In this document: in pieces, positions 17,486-28,247 of the stretch
How the letters are laid out: each line of letters opens with the position of its first letter
How positions within the stretch are numbered: position 1 is the stretch's first letter
NCBI RefSeq assembly: GCF_024171945.1
Contig: NZ_JAMTCR010000004.1
Span: forward strand, 930,001 to 994,000
Source: Actinokineospora globicatena
GTDB lineage: Bacteria; Actinomycetota; Actinomycetes; Mycobacteriales; Pseudonocardiaceae
Length of the DNA: 64,000 bases
Reading direction: 5' to 3'
Program-made: the position numbers and the translations under genes
Notes under the pieces: model-generated
Told to the model about the DNA's origin: nothing
Seen by the model: the letters and a program-made list of their open reading frames with translations, nothing else
Database searches by the model: none

Positions 17486-18253
17486 TCAGAGGGTGCCGGT
17501 GGCCAGGAGGCCGCCGTCCACGCGCACGGTTTCGCCGGTGATCCAGGAGGCTTGGTCGGAGCACAGGAAGGCGACGAGGTCCGCGACGTCCTCCGGGGTG
17601 CCCAGGCGCTTCATCGGGTAGGGCGCGGACGCCTCTTCCTCCCGGTCGGCGTACAGGGCCGTGGCGAAGCGGGTCTTCACCACGGCGGGGGCCACGGCGT
17701 TGACCCGGATGCCCGGTCCCAGCTGCCACGCCAGTTCCTCCGTGAGCCGCACGAGCGCCGCCTTGCTCGCCCCGTACGCCGCGATCACCCCCGAGGACCG
17801 CAGGCCCGCCACCGAGGCGATGTTGATCACAACGCCGCCGTGCGCGGCCATCCACGAGTGGTACGCCAGCTGCACGAAGCCCAGTGCCGCGACCACGTTC
17901 GTGTCGAAGATCTTGCGCACGCCGTCCAGGTCGACGTCCACCAGCGGCCCGTACACCGGGTTGATGCCGGTGTTGTTCACCAGCACGTCGAGCCCGCCCA
18001 GCTCGTCGACGGTCCGCGCCACCACCCGTTCGCGGTCCGCGTCGACGCCGGTGTTCCCCGCCACAGCCAGTACCCGCGCGCCCGGCGCGGCGGCCGTGAT
18101 CGACGCGGCGGCTGCGTCCAAGTCGTCCTGCTTGCGGGAGCTGATGGCGACCGCCGCACCCCGTCTGGCCAGCTCCGTCGCGATGGCCAGCCCGATGCCC
18201 CGGCTCGCCCCGGTGACCAGCGCGGCCCTGCCCGCGTACTCGGCGGTTCCCAT
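17486..18253 (-). CDS. SDR-family NAD(P)-dependent oxidoreductase
   Basis: The 255-residue classical short-chain dehydrogenase has the cofactor motif TGASRGIG, a NNTG variant of NNAG, Ser in NIASVAG and the catalytic YGASK. The C-terminal ITGETVRVDGG is typical of FabG-like members. The substrate cannot be read from sequence. Its start lies 54 bases from the leader of the ABC-F gene on the opposite strand, so the two share a short divergent promoter region. Confidence 0.9.
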   Translation of the reverse strand: MGTAEYAGRAALVTGASRGIGLAIATELARRGAAVAISSRKQDDLDAAAASITAAAPGARVLAVAGNTGVDADRERVVARTVDELGGLDVLVNNTGINPVYGPLVDVDLDGVRKIFDTNVVAALGFVQLAYHSWMAAHGGVVINIASVAGLRSSGVIAAYGASKAALVRLTEELAWQLGPGIRVNAVAPAVVKTRFATALYADREEEASAPYPMKRLGTPEDVADLVAFLCSDQASWITGETVRVDGGLLATGTL

Positions 18254-18295
18254 ACCGGGACTCTAGCCGGCGGGAAACCCCTCGCGCGGCGCGGC

Positions 18296-18301
18296 TAGAC
18301 T
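18296..18301 (+). promoter_or_regulatory. Candidate -10 element of a leaderless transcript upstream of the ABC-F gene
   Basis: TAGACT fits the TANNNT -10 pattern. It lies exactly 6 bases before a GTG (18308) that opens a 16-codon frame. No good -35 is visible at the expected distance. Confidence 0.4.
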
Positions 18302-18307
18302 GGGTCC

Positions 18308-18358
18308 GTGGTTCTCAACGATGGGTTTGGGGCAGGCAGGGCTGTGCTCACCGACTGA
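18308..18358 (+). CDS. Possible leader peptide (16 aa) of the ABC-F gene
   Basis: GTG starts the short frame MVLNDGFGAGRAVLTD, closed by TGA at 18356-18358. The start would coincide with the transcription start predicted from the -10 element. Antibiotic-resistance ABC-F genes are often controlled by ribosome stalling on such leader peptides. There is no independent evidence that this frame is translated. Confidence 0.35.
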   Translation: MVLNDGFGAGRAVLTD

Positions 18359-18409
18359 TGGGCGGGCGGGCTCGCGGGTCACGGCACGCGAGCGGATCAC
18401 CCCTGCCCA
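18359..18409 (+). promoter_or_regulatory. Possible attenuator hairpin upstream of the ABC-F gene
   Basis: An inner stem GCTCGCG/CGCGAGC (18370-18376 with 18387-18393) is enclosed by a partly paired outer stem (18359-18367 with 18401-18409, seven of nine positions). It sits between the leader frame and the TTG start of the ABC-F gene, the usual place for a translation-dependent terminator. Confidence 0.4.
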
Positions 18410-18436
18410 CCACCACCCGCACCCACGGAGCTCCCC

Positions 18437-20065
<1,629 letters not shown>

Positions 20066-20117
20066 AATTGGCCGTTTTGCTGGGATCTTGTATTCGCCGA
20101 TCACGTTGAGTCCCAGA

Positions 20118-20148
20118 GCTGCCGCCGCCGGTGATCAGCGGCGGCAGC
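20118..20148. terminator. Hairpin between ABC-F and HTH genes
   Basis: A perfect 11-bp stem (20118-20128 with 20138-20148) with a 9-base loop lies 53 bases after the ABC-F stop. It suggests the following HTH gene has its own promoter. Confidence 0.65.
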
Positions 20149-20252
20149 AACCATTTGCGCGTCTCGTCTGGCATTTCGCGCGGCGGTGTTCGATCATTGC
20201 GGCGGTAGGGGCCACCCGTGGCCCCGGCCACACGTGACGGAAGGCGGACAAC

Positions 20253-20462
20253 GTGGCTGACCTCAAGAAAGGCGCCCGGATCACTGGCGCCCTGCGCGAC
20301 AAGCTCGCCACCGACTTGAAGAAGAAGTACGAGAAGGGCGCCAGCATCAGGGCGCTCGCGGAAAGCACCGGCCGTTCCTATGGATTCGTGCACAGAGTGC
20401 TCTCCGAGTCGGGCGTGACGCTGCGCGGGCGAGGCGGGGCGACGCGGACGAAGAAGAAGTAA
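20253..20462 (+). CDS. Small helix-turn-helix protein (Rv1473A-like)
   Basis: The 69-residue basic protein has a central HTH (SIRALAESTGRSYGFVHRVL) followed by a Gly/Arg/Lys tail (GRGGATRTKKK). This is the shape of a conserved actinobacterial DNA-binding protein. The neighbouring ABC-F gene gives the same order as Rv1473-Rv1473A of M. tuberculosis (from memory). Its targets are unknown. The start at 20253 is a GTG with GGAAGGCGGA upstream. Confidence 0.82.
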   Translation: MADLKKGARITGALRDKLATDLKKKYEKGASIRALAESTGRSYGFVHRVLSESGVTLRGRGGATRTKKK

Positions 20463-20488
20463 CCCCGCCTGGGTGTGGCGGCGGCGGC

Positions 20489-21787
20489 TCAGGCCGTGCG
20501 CGGTCCACCCGGCGGGCTGTCCACACCGGAGTCCTCGGCCGGTGCGGGCACCCCGGTTCCCACCCGGACCACGTCCACGCGGTCCCGGGTCCGGCCGAGC
20601 GCGATCGCGGCGCCCGCCAGCACCGCGGGGTACACCAGGTAGCCCCAGCGGGTCGCGGGCGCGAGCACGATCGCCAGTCCGAGGCCGACCGCTGAGCACG
20701 CCAGCGCGTCCCCCGCCGTCCTCGGTGGACGGACGAGCACCCAGGTCGCCGTGGCGGCGGCGGCCAGTCCCAACAGGACGAGCGCGACGGCGTGCCCGAC
20801 CGGGCCGAGCCCGGCGACCAGGTGCCCCGGCAGCGGGCTGGACGCCGGTGAGGACGCCTGGCCGAGACCGACCGGGAACTTCAGCACGTGCTCGACGAAC
20901 GACGTCGGGTCGGCCAGCAGCACCGGGAGCACCACGGCCGACCCGACCACGACGAGCGCGGTGCTGAACGCGCCGAGCGCGCGCCACCCCCGGGTCGCGG
21001 CGACCCCGATGGCGAGCACCGCGACCGCGGGCACCGCGGTCAACTTCATCGTCACCAGCACCGCGCCGAGCGCGCCCGCGCCCCACGCACTGGCCGGGTC
21101 GGCGCGGTAGGCGAGCGCGGCCGCGGCCACGATCAGCGCCACCACCGCGACGTCGTCACCGGCGGCGGCGAGGGTGAGCGCGGTCAACGGGCTGGCCACC
21201 ACCAGGTGCGCGGCGCGCACCGGGAGCACCGGCTTGCCGATCGCCCACCAGGCCAGCACCAGCGCCGCGGCGGTCACCACGAGGAACGCCACCCTGGCGT
21301 CGGTCAGCGGGTGGTCGCCGAACAGCGCGCGCGGGAACCCGAACACCGTCATCGACGGGCCGTACGGGGTGTAGTCGTCCGGGTGCGGCGCCCGGCCGAG
21401 CGTGGCCAGGTCGGTGTACGGGGTGCCGTTGGCGAACAGGTCCCGCGCCGATCGTTCGATGACCCAGACTTCGGGCTGCGCGGGGAAAGACCACGGCCAC
21501 GGGCCCCAGGTGAACGTCGGTGACCGCCGGAACGCCAGGTACAGCAGCGGTGCCGCGGTCGCTACCACCGCGATCACCCACACCGGTACCCACCGCGACC
21601 CCCGTCCGGTGACGGCGATCCCCCCGGTCAGCACAAGAGCGGCGAAGTAGCCCGCGATCGCGAAGTTGCCCCACACGCGGTAGCCGTAGAACTCCGAGGC
21701 GAACGCGGTGATGAGGGCGAACACCAGGGCGCCGCCGTAGAGGGCGAGGTCCAGCCAGAGCGCTCGACGCGCGGGAGCCCCCTGCAT
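20489..21787 (-). CDS. Polytopic membrane protein, glycosyltransferase-87-like
   Basis: The 432-residue protein has about ten to twelve hydrophobic helices. A large extracellular loop after the third helix carries SPTFTWGPWPWSF, VWVIERSARDLF and DYTPYGPSM. This layout fits the GT-C fold of polyprenol-phosphate-mannose dependent transferases (GT87/DUF2029), which in actinobacteria elongate lipoglycans. Individual catalytic residues are not certain, so the transferase activity is inferred from topology. It has no obvious operon partner; the next gene is divergent. Confidence 0.7.
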   Translation of the reverse strand: MQGAPARRALWLDLALYGGALVFALITAFASEFYGYRVWGNFAIAGYFAALVLTGGIAVTGRGSRWVPVWVIAVVATAAPLLYLAFRRSPTFTWGPWPWSFPAQPEVWVIERSARDLFANGTPYTDLATLGRAPHPDDYTPYGPSMTVFGFPRALFGDHPLTDARVAFLVVTAAALVLAWWAIGKPVLPVRAAHLVVASPLTALTLAAAGDDVAVVALIVAAAALAYRADPASAWGAGALGAVLVTMKLTAVPAVAVLAIGVAATRGWRALGAFSTALVVVGSAVVLPVLLADPTSFVEHVLKFPVGLGQASSPASSPLPGHLVAGLGPVGHAVALVLLGLAAAATATWVLVRPPRTAGDALACSAVGLGLAIVLAPATRWGYLVYPAVLAGAAIALGRTRDRVDVVRVGTGVPAPAEDSGVDSPPGGPRTA

Positions 21788-21987
21788 AACCTCCGCCGTC
21801 CTCCTCGCGCCGTTTGGCCCACCCAGGCTACCGAGCGCCGGACGACCGCACCTGGGTGGGCGGCACCTGGCCGGGCGATCCGAACACCGCCGGTTGACCG
21901 GGGACGGCTGGGGGAACGTCGTGGGGTGGTCCGGTGTTGCACCCGGTGCCGGGCCGCGCCCGGTCGTGTGCCGACGAGAGGGGACGC

Positions 21988-23859
21988 GTGGACAGTCCGC
22001 GCAGGGTGATGGCTGGTGCGATGCGGGCCGCCGACGCGCCGAAGGGGGTGCGCCGGGGGACCGTGCGGCGGGTGTGGCGGTTCAGCGCGCCGCACCGGCC
22101 GCGGTTGGTGGTGTTCCTGGTGTTGACCGTGGTGTCCTCGGCGCTCGGGGTGACCACGCCGCTGCTGGCCGGGCAGGTGGTCGACGCGATCGTGGGCAAG
22201 CACGCGGTGTCCGCGGTGGTGTGGCTCGCGGTCGCGATCGCCGCGCTGGCCGTGGTCAGCGCCGGGTTGGGGTTGGCGGAGCGGCACCAGTCGGCGATGG
22301 TCGGCGAGGGGTTGATCCACGACCTGCGGCGCGCGGTGTTCGAGCACGTGCAGCGGATGCCGGTGGCGTTCTTCACCAGGACCAGGACCGGCGCACTGGT
22401 CAGCAGGCTGAACAACGACGTGATCGGGGCGCAGCGGACCTTCACGTCCACGCTGTCCGGTCTGGTCGGCAACTCCATCCAGTTGGTGCTCTCGCTCGGC
22501 GTGATGCTCACGTTGTCCTGGCAGGTCACCGTGCTGGCGCTGGTGCTGCTGCCGGTGTTCGTGCTGCCCACCAGGCGCATGGGGCGGCGGATGGCGGACC
22601 TGCAGCGCGAGGCGGCCGGGCTGTCGGCGGCGATGACCACGCAGATGACCGAGCGGTTCTCCGCGCCGGGCGCGACCCTGGTGAAGCTGTTCGGGCGACC
22701 GGACGACGAGTCGGCCGAGTTCGGCGCGCGGGCGGCCCGGGTGCGCGACATCGGGGTGCGCACGGCGATGGCCAGCCGCTGGTTCCTGACCGGGCTGCAA
22801 CTGGTGTCCGCACTGGCCCAGGCACTGGTCTACGGCCTCGGCGGGTACCTCGCGCTGACCGGGGCCATCGCGCCGGGAACGGTGGTCGCGCTGGCGTTGC
22901 TGCTGACCCGGCTGTACTCGCCGTTGACCGCGCTGGCCAACGTCCGGGTGGACGTGATGACGGCGCTGGTGTCGTTCGAGCGGGTCTTCGAGGTGCTCGA
23001 CCTGGCGCCGATGGTCGCCGAGAAGCCGGACCCGACGCCGCTGCCCGCCGGTCCGGTGTCGGTGGAGTTCGACGACGTGCGGTTCGGCTACCCGGCGGCG
23101 GAGAAGGTGTCACTGGCGTCCCTCGAGGACGTCGCGGTGCTGGACCGCCGGGGTGGGCACGAGGTGCTGCACGGGGTGTCGTTCCGCGCTTCGCCGGGGC
23201 AGTTGATCGCGTTGGTGGGGCCTTCGGGTGCGGGGAAGTCGACCATCGCCGGGCTGGTGCCGCGGCTCTACGACGTCGACTCGGGGGCGGTCCGACTGTC
23301 CGGTGTGGACGTCCGCGACCTGTCCTTCGCCGACCTGCGCCGCACGGTCGGGGTCGTCACCCAGGACGGGCACCTGTTCCACGACACCATCATGGCCAAC
23401 CTCCGGTACGCGAACCCCACGGCGACCTCGTCGGAGATCGCGGCCGCCATCGCCGCCGCCCGACTGTCCACTGTGGTCGAAGCGCTACCCGACGGCCTGG
23501 ACACGGTGGTCGGCGAACGCGGCTACCGGCTCTCGGGCGGTGAAAGGCAACGCCTGACCATCGCCCGACTGCTGCTGGCGCGCCCGGCGGTGGTGGTGCT
23601 GGACGAGGCCACGGCCCACCTGGACTCGGAGTCGGAGGCGGCGGTGCAGGAGGCACTGGTCGACGCCTTGCGGGACCGGACGGCGCTGGTGATCGCACAC
23701 CGGCTGTCGACCGTGCGGGCGGCGGACCTGATCCTGGTGGTGGAGGACGGCGCCATCACGGAACGCGGGACGCACCAGGACCTCCTCGCCGCAGGTGGCC
23801 GCTACACCACCCTCTACCGCACCCAATTCGCCGACGGGTCCTCTCGGGCCGCGACCTAG
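21988..23859 (+). CDS. ABC transporter, fused permease and ATPase (exporter type)
   Basis: The half-transporter of about 623 residues has a six-helix transmembrane domain followed by a nucleotide-binding domain. That domain has Walker A GPSGAGKST, signature LSGGERQR, Walker B VVLDEATAHLD and the H-loop IAHRLST. Such proteins form homodimers or heterodimers and export lipids, peptides or drugs. The frame is open further upstream, but GTG 21988 has GAGAGGGGAC just before it and starts close to the first conserved residues. No second half-transporter is adjacent, which favours a homodimer. Confidence 0.9.
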   Translation: MDSPRRVMAGAMRAADAPKGVRRGTVRRVWRFSAPHRPRLVVFLVLTVVSSALGVTTPLLAGQVVDAIVGKHAVSAVVWLAVAIAALAVVSAGLGLAERHQSAMVGEGLIHDLRRAVFEHVQRMPVAFFTRTRTGALVSRLNNDVIGAQRTFTSTLSGLVGNSIQLVLSLGVMLTLSWQVTVLALVLLPVFVLPTRRMGRRMADLQREAAGLSAAMTTQMTERFSAPGATLVKLFGRPDDESAEFGARAARVRDIGVRTAMASRWFLTGLQLVSALAQALVYGLGGYLALTGAIAPGTVVALALLLTRLYSPLTALANVRVDVMTALVSFERVFEVLDLAPMVAEKPDPTPLPAGPVSVEFDDVRFGYPAAEKVSLASLEDVAVLDRRGGHEVLHGVSFRASPGQLIALVGPSGAGKSTIAGLVPRLYDVDSGAVRLSGVDVRDLSFADLRRTVGVVTQDGHLFHDTIMANLRYANPTATSSEIAAAIAAARLSTVVEALPDGLDTVVGERGYRLSGGERQRLTIARLLLARPAVVVLDEATAHLDSESEAAVQEALVDALRDRTALVIAHRLSTVRAADLILVVEDGAITERGTHQDLLAAGGRYTTLYRTQFADGSSRAAT

Positions 23860-23956
23860 GGCTGGGTGGGGGTTGGGGTCGCGGGGGCGGCCTCTGGAAC
23901 GGCTGGCTGGGGGTCTCGGGAGCGGCGGAACCGGTGGTTTTCGGGGCTGGGGGAGG

Positions 23957-24556
23957 TCAGATCCAGCCTTCTTCCCAGGCGATGCGGGCGGCGTCGTGGC
24001 GGGAGGTGACGGCGAGTTTGGTCATCGCGGAGGAGAGGTAGTTGCGGACGGTGCCGTGGGCCAGGTGGACGGTGGTGGCGATGTCGAGCACGGAGCCGCC
24101 CGCTCTGGTGTGGCGGAGGACTTCCAGTTCGCGGGCGGTCAGCGGGCAGGTGTCCTCGGTCAGGGCGCTCGCGGCGATCTCGGAGTCGACGTAGCGGGCG
24201 CCCGCGTGGACGTCGCGGAGGATGGCGGCCAGGCGGGAGGCCGGGGTGGTCTTGGGGACGAAACCGCGGACGCCCGCGGCCAGTGCGCGGCGCAACACCC
24301 CGGGGCGCGCGTGCCGGGTGACGATCACGACGGCCGTGCCCGGCCCGATCTCCGCCGCCGCCGCGATCCCGTCCTGGCGGGGCATCTCCAGGTCCAGCAC
24401 CGCGATGTCCGGCCGGTGCTCGACGACCGCCGCCACCGCCTCGACCCCGTCACTGGCCTGCGCCACCACGGAGATGTCCGGCTCCAACTCCAACAACGCC
24501 GCCAGCGCGCCTCGGATCAGGTCCTCGTCATCCGCCAACACCACCCGAATGGTCAC
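23957..24556 (-). CDS. Response regulator, NarL/LuxR family
   Basis: The protein is 199 residues. The receiver domain has the acidic pair DDED near the start, the phospho-acceptor Asp in AVLDLEMP and Lys in FVPKT. The C-terminal LuxR HTH reads LTARELEVLRHTRAGGSVLDIATTVHLAHGTVRNYLSSAMTKL, given here in motif outline only: LTARELEVL, TVRNYLSSAMTKL. The GTG at 24554-24556 has GGGGAGGG 8 bases upstream. It follows the histidine kinase gene by about 90 bases on the same strand, so the two form a pair, divergent from an ABC pump. Confidence 0.9.
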   Translation of the reverse strand: MTIRVVLADDEDLIRGALAALLELEPDISVVAQASDGVEAVAAVVEHRPDIAVLDLEMPRQDGIAAAAEIGPGTAVVIVTRHARPGVLRRALAAGVRGFVPKTTPASRLAAILRDVHAGARYVDSEIAASALTEDTCPLTARELEVLRHTRAGGSVLDIATTVHLAHGTVRNYLSSAMTKLAVTSRHDAARIAWEEGWI

Positions 24557-24647
24557 GCGCCACCCTCCCCGCCCATGCGCCGACCGCTTTTCCACCAAGG
24601 TGAAACGCGTCGGTCTCCGGATCGTCCCATCGCCATGTGTCCGGTGA

Positions 24648-25835
24648 TCACGGGGTGACCGCCTCGGCTGTGAGGGTGAAGGTCGAGGATTCCCGTTCCG
24701 CCCGCACGACCCCGCCGACGGTGGCGAAGCGTTCCCGTAGTCCTTGCAACCCACTCCCCGGTGCCGACGAACGGTCGTCCACGCCGTCGTTGCGCAGCTC
24801 TACCTTCACCTGTCCACCGTCCACTTCGATCGTTACCGTGCACGACTGGGCGGCACTGTGGCGCAAGATGTTCGTGGTCCCCTCCCGCACCAGGATCCCG
24901 AAGAGCGGCTGGAGCGGCGGCGGTACGTCGGTAGCGCTGCCTCGCACAGTCGCGTCGATTCCCGCTGCGCGCAGGATGTCCACAGCGTTGCTGATCTCGG
25001 TGGAGAGGCTGGAGCGCCGATAGCCGTGGACGACCGCGCGCGTCTCCCGCAGCGCCGTGCGGGCCAGCTCGCTCACCTCGGAAGCCTGGAGGCGGGCCGC
25101 GTCGTCGTCGTGGCCGATCAAGCGCGCCGCCAGTTCGCCCTTCAGCGCGATGGCCTGCAGGTGGTGGCCCTGGATGTCGTGCAGTTCGGCGGCGAAGCGC
25201 AGGCGTTCCTCGGCCACCGCCAGTTCGGCCGCCACCCGCCTGGCCTGGTCGAGGTCGCGGGCCATGGACCACAGCCACACCTGCAGGTACTGGCAGAAGG
25301 TGAAGAACGGCACCGTCAGCGTCACGACGACCACCCAGGACACGGCTTCCGGCTCGGTGGGCCGCCCGATCACCAGGCCCGACAGCGCGATCACCAGGCC
25401 CGCCACCACCGACGCGGGCCAGCGCCACCAGTGCTCGACCATCGGCAGGTACGCGGCGACGACCAGCGAGGACGGCACCGCCCAGGCGAACCCCAGCGGC
25501 ACCTCCGAGGCCGCCACCCACCACGCCCCCAGGGCGACGGCGAACGACGCGACGATCTCCCAGCGCCGGACCCTGGCGCGGGTCAGCCCGGGCATGCTGG
25601 CCCCGCTGATCCGCATGTACGCCGCGATGCCGAGCACTCCGGCGGGGGCGAGCACCGCCGTGGCTGCCCCGCTGTAGCGCAGGCTCATCAGCTCCAGCAG
25701 CAGCACCAGCGCGACCACGCCCGAGGTCACCAGCAGGGTGCCCACGATGTAGCGCCGGAACCGGTCCAGGGTGTTGCGCGCCAGTCGGTCCACGGGGTGA
25801 ATGTAGGGGACCGCGCGCCGCCTGACATTTGTCAC
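24648..25835 (-). CDS. Sensor histidine kinase, DesK-like (HisKA_3)
   Basis: The 395-residue membrane protein has about six N-terminal transmembrane helices (roughly residues 25-200). The dimerisation/phosphotransfer helix with H-box RFAAELHDIQGHHLQAIA and a compact ATPase domain (REGTTNILRHS, GSGLQGLRERF) follow. It is the partner of the adjacent LuxR-type regulator. The GTG start at 25833-25835 overlaps an imperfect dyad (TGACA-TT-TGTCA, 25823-25834). It is divergent from the ABC pump genes, whose expression it probably senses or controls (inference). Confidence 0.88.
   Translation of the reverse strand: MTNVRRRAVPYIHPVDRLARNTLDRFRRYIVGTLLVTSGVVALVLLLELMSLRYSGAATAVLAPAGVLGIAAYMRISGASMPGLTRARVRRWEIVASFAVALGAWWVAASEVPLGFAWAVPSSLVVAAYLPMVEHWWRWPASVVAGLVIALSGLVIGRPTEPEAVSWVVVVTLTVPFFTFCQYLQVWLWSMARDLDQARRVAAELAVAEERLRFAAELHDIQGHHLQAIALKGELAARLIGHDDDAARLQASEVSELARTALRETRAVVHGYRRSSLSTEISNAVDILRAAGIDATVRGSATDVPPPLQPLFGILVREGTTNILRHSAAQSCTVTIEVDGGQVKVELRNDGVDDRSSAPGSGLQGLRERFATVGGVVRAERESSTFTLTAEAVTP
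25823..25834. promoter_or_regulatory. Dyad between the kinase and ABC pump genes
   Basis: TGACA-TT-TGTCA overlaps the kinase start codon and lies about 80 bases before the ABC ATPase start. Its place in the divergent promoter makes it a candidate operator for the LuxR-type regulator. Confidence 0.35.
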
Positions 25836-25915
25836 ACCCGACCCGTGTCGATCACCCGGTGGCCGCTGATCGGTGTTCCTACCGGCCGCCCACCGCGTCG
25901 GAGAGGATTCGACCC

Positions 25916-26833
25916 ATGAGGAACCCAGTGATCGAGGTGCGGGGGCTGCGCTGCCGCTACGGCCCGTTCGAGGCGGTGCGCGGGGTGGATCTCGATGTGG
26001 CGCAGGGGGAGTTGTTCGCCCTGCTCGGCACCAACGGCGCGGGCAAGACGACGACCCTGGAGGTGCTGGAGGGCCTGCGCGCGCCGAGCGCGGGTACCGT
26101 GCGGGTCTTCGGCCTGCGCCCCGACGCCGACCGGGCCCGGATCCGCCCGCGCACCGGCGTCCTCCTGCAGGACAGCGGCGCGGGTGGGGCGTTGACCGTG
26201 CTGGAGACCCTGCGGCTGTGGCAGTCGCTGATCTCCCGGCCGACCGATGTGGACGCCGCCCTGGCCGCCGTCGGGCTCGACCACCGCGCCGACGTGCGGG
26301 CCAGCGCGCTGTCCGGCGGCGAGCGCAGGCGGCTCGACCTGGCCGTGGCGACCCTCGGCGACCCGGAACTGCTGTTCCTGGACGAGCCGACCACCGGCCT
26401 GGACCCCGAGTCCCGCAGGCGCACCTGGGGCCTGGTGCGCGACCTGGTCGCCAGGGGCACCACGGTCCTGCTCACCACCCACCACCTGGAGGAGGCCGAG
26501 CACCTGGCGCACCGGCTGGCGATCCTGCACGAGGGCCAGGTCGCGGTCAGCGGGACCCTGGTCGACGTGCTGGACCGGGAGGCGTCGCGGATCGCCTTCG
26601 TCGTCCCGCCCGGTGTCACCGCCGTCGACCTGCCCACCCTCGTCGGCACGCTCGACCCCGACGCGTTCGCCGCGGGCCGGGTCGAGATCCGCACCCGCGC
26701 CCTGCAGGACGACCTGGCCGTGCTGCTGGGCTGGGCCGCCGCCCGCGACCTGCAACTGGCCAGGCTGCGCGCCACGCACGCCTCGCTGACCGAGGTCTTC
26801 CACAACGTCCAGGACAAGGGGGTCCCGGCATGA
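25916..26833 (+). CDS. ABC transporter ATP-binding protein (drug/export type)
   Basis: The 305-residue protein has Walker A GTNGAGKTT, signature LSGGERRR, Walker B LLFLDEPTTGLD and H-loop TTHHLEEAE. A C-terminal tail after the domain is typical of DrrA/CcmA-like exporters. ATG 25916 is preceded by GGAGAGGA. It overlaps the permease gene by the ATGA arrangement, which implies translational coupling. Confidence 0.92.
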   Translation: MRNPVIEVRGLRCRYGPFEAVRGVDLDVAQGELFALLGTNGAGKTTTLEVLEGLRAPSAGTVRVFGLRPDADRARIRPRTGVLLQDSGAGGALTVLETLRLWQSLISRPTDVDAALAAVGLDHRADVRASALSGGERRRLDLAVATLGDPELLFLDEPTTGLDPESRRRTWGLVRDLVARGTTVLLTTHHLEEAEHLAHRLAILHEGQVAVSGTLVDVLDREASRIAFVVPPGVTAVDLPTLVGTLDPDAFAAGRVEIRTRALQDDLAVLLGWAAARDLQLARLRATHASLTEVFHNVQDKGVPA

Positions 26834-27513
26834 ACCCGGTCATCGCGCTCGCCCGCTCCGAGGTGCTGCAGCTGCTGCGCAACAAGACGACCGCGGCGAT
26901 GGCGTTGCTGCTGCCGCTGGTCCTCGGCGCCATGTTCCTGATCAGCTCCGACGGGCAGGACTGGGAGATCGCGCTCGCCATGCAACTGGTCAGCGCGCAG
27001 GGGCTGACCGTCTACATCAGCTCGACGAGCGCGTTCGCTGCCCGCCGCCAGGACCTCTCGCTCAAGCGGCTGCGCTCCGGGGAGCTCTCGGATCTGGCGA
27101 TCATCGCGGGCGTCCTCACACCGTTCGTGGTGCTGGGGGTCGCGCAGTGCGTCGTGCTCAGCGCCGCGGTGCTGATCACGGGAGCGCCGGTGCCGGGCAA
27201 CCCGCTCGGGCTGGTCGTGGCCATCCTCGGGGGAGTGGCGGTGAACGCGGCGGTCGGACTGCTCACCGCCACGTTCACCGCCACGGCCGAGGCCGCGCAG
27301 ATCACCACCGCGCCGTTCTTCTTCGCCGCGCTCGGCGGCGCCATCTGGGCCATCGCCGGCGACAACCCGTGGGCGACGGCGCTACCCGGCGGCGCGGTCG
27401 CCCGGCTGGCGATCGGCGAGGACCTGGTGCGCCCGGTGGTGGCCCTGGTGGTCTGGACCGCCGTGGCCTGCGTGCTCGGCCTGCGGCACACCAGGTGGGA
27501 CCCCAGGGGCTAG
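26830..27513 (+). CDS. ABC-2 type transporter permease
   Basis: The 227-residue protein has about six transmembrane helices. An N-terminal amphipathic stretch (ALARSEVLQLLRNKT) is usual for ABC-2 permeases, and the C-terminal region ends in TRWDPRG. Its ATG overlaps the stop of the ATPase gene. The stop codon TAG lies within CTAG, which on the other strand is also the stop of the convergent SIS gene. Together with the ATPase it forms an efflux pump next to a two-component system. Confidence 0.87.
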   Translation: MNPVIALARSEVLQLLRNKTTAAMALLLPLVLGAMFLISSDGQDWEIALAMQLVSAQGLTVYISSTSAFAARRQDLSLKRLRSGELSDLAIIAGVLTPFVVLGVAQCVVLSAAVLITGAPVPGNPLGLVVAILGGVAVNAAVGLLTATFTATAEAAQITTAPFFFAALGGAIWAIAGDNPWATALPGGAVARLAIGEDLVRPVVALVVWTAVACVLGLRHTRWDPRG

Positions 27514-28235
27514 CCGAGCTGGGGCACCCGGTCGCCGTAGCGCTCCAGCAGGCTCGCGTTCGCCGCGTCGCCGCCGTCGACGTTCGAGCTGCGCCACAGC
27601 GGCAGCTCGACGCCCGCGGCGGCGGCCTTGTCGAACACCCTGGCCAGCACCTGGTTCCACAGGTAGGCGTTGCTCAACGTGGACAGCGACGCGGTCACCG
27701 GGGACGCCTCGGGGTAGCTGACGTCACCGGGGCCGGTCAGGGTGTCGAGGATGATCGTCGCGTTGAGCGAGAGCTTCGTGCCCGCCCGCGGCGGGGTGTC
27801 CGCCGAGGCGACCGGCGAGGTCACCGCCACCACCGGGCACCCGGCCTCCAGGGCGGTCACCGCCAGCTCCACCGGGTAGTGGTTGATCCCGGAGTTGGAG
27901 AACACGAACAGCACCTCGTGCCCGGTGCGCTGGACCAGCCCGAACACCGACCTGGCCAGCCCCGGCCGCCGCTCCGCCGCCGTCGCCCGCCGCGCCCCGC
28001 CGAAGACCTGCAGCTCCTCGGTGAACAGCGGCCGCACGCAGGCGAGCCCGCCCGCGCGGAAGAACGTCTCGGCGACCGCGGCCAGCGAGTGACCTGCCCC
28101 GGCGGTCAGGACGAGCCCGTCGGCGCGGACGCAGGCGAGCACGAGGTCGGACACGTCGTCGAGCGCGTCCGCGTTGTGCTCGCCCACCCGCGCCAGGTGG
28201 GCGAGGACCTGTTCGCCGTAGGCGTCTTCTGGCAT
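27510..28235 (-). CDS. SIS-domain protein (phosphosugar-binding)
   Basis: The 241-residue single-domain protein has the SIS phosphosugar-binding fold. Pieces are LTAGAGHSLAAVAETFFRAGG, FVFSNSGINHYPVELA and VVAVTSPVASA. Relatives of this size act as phosphosugar isomerases or as sugar-phosphate sensors, so the substrate is unclear. It ends on the same CTAG as the convergent permease gene and lies downstream of the MobA-like gene on the same strand, 12 bases away. Confidence 0.82.
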   Translation of the reverse strand: MPEDAYGEQVLAHLARVGEHNADALDDVSDLVLACVRADGLVLTAGAGHSLAAVAETFFRAGGLACVRPLFTEELQVFGGARRATAAERRPGLARSVFGLVQRTGHEVLFVFSNSGINHYPVELAVTALEAGCPVVAVTSPVASADTPPRAGTKLSLNATIILDTLTGPGDVSYPEASPVTASLSTLSNAYLWNQVLARVFDKAAAAGVELPLWRSSNVDGGDAANASLLERYGDRVPQLG

Positions 28236-28247
28236 GTGTGCCTCCTT

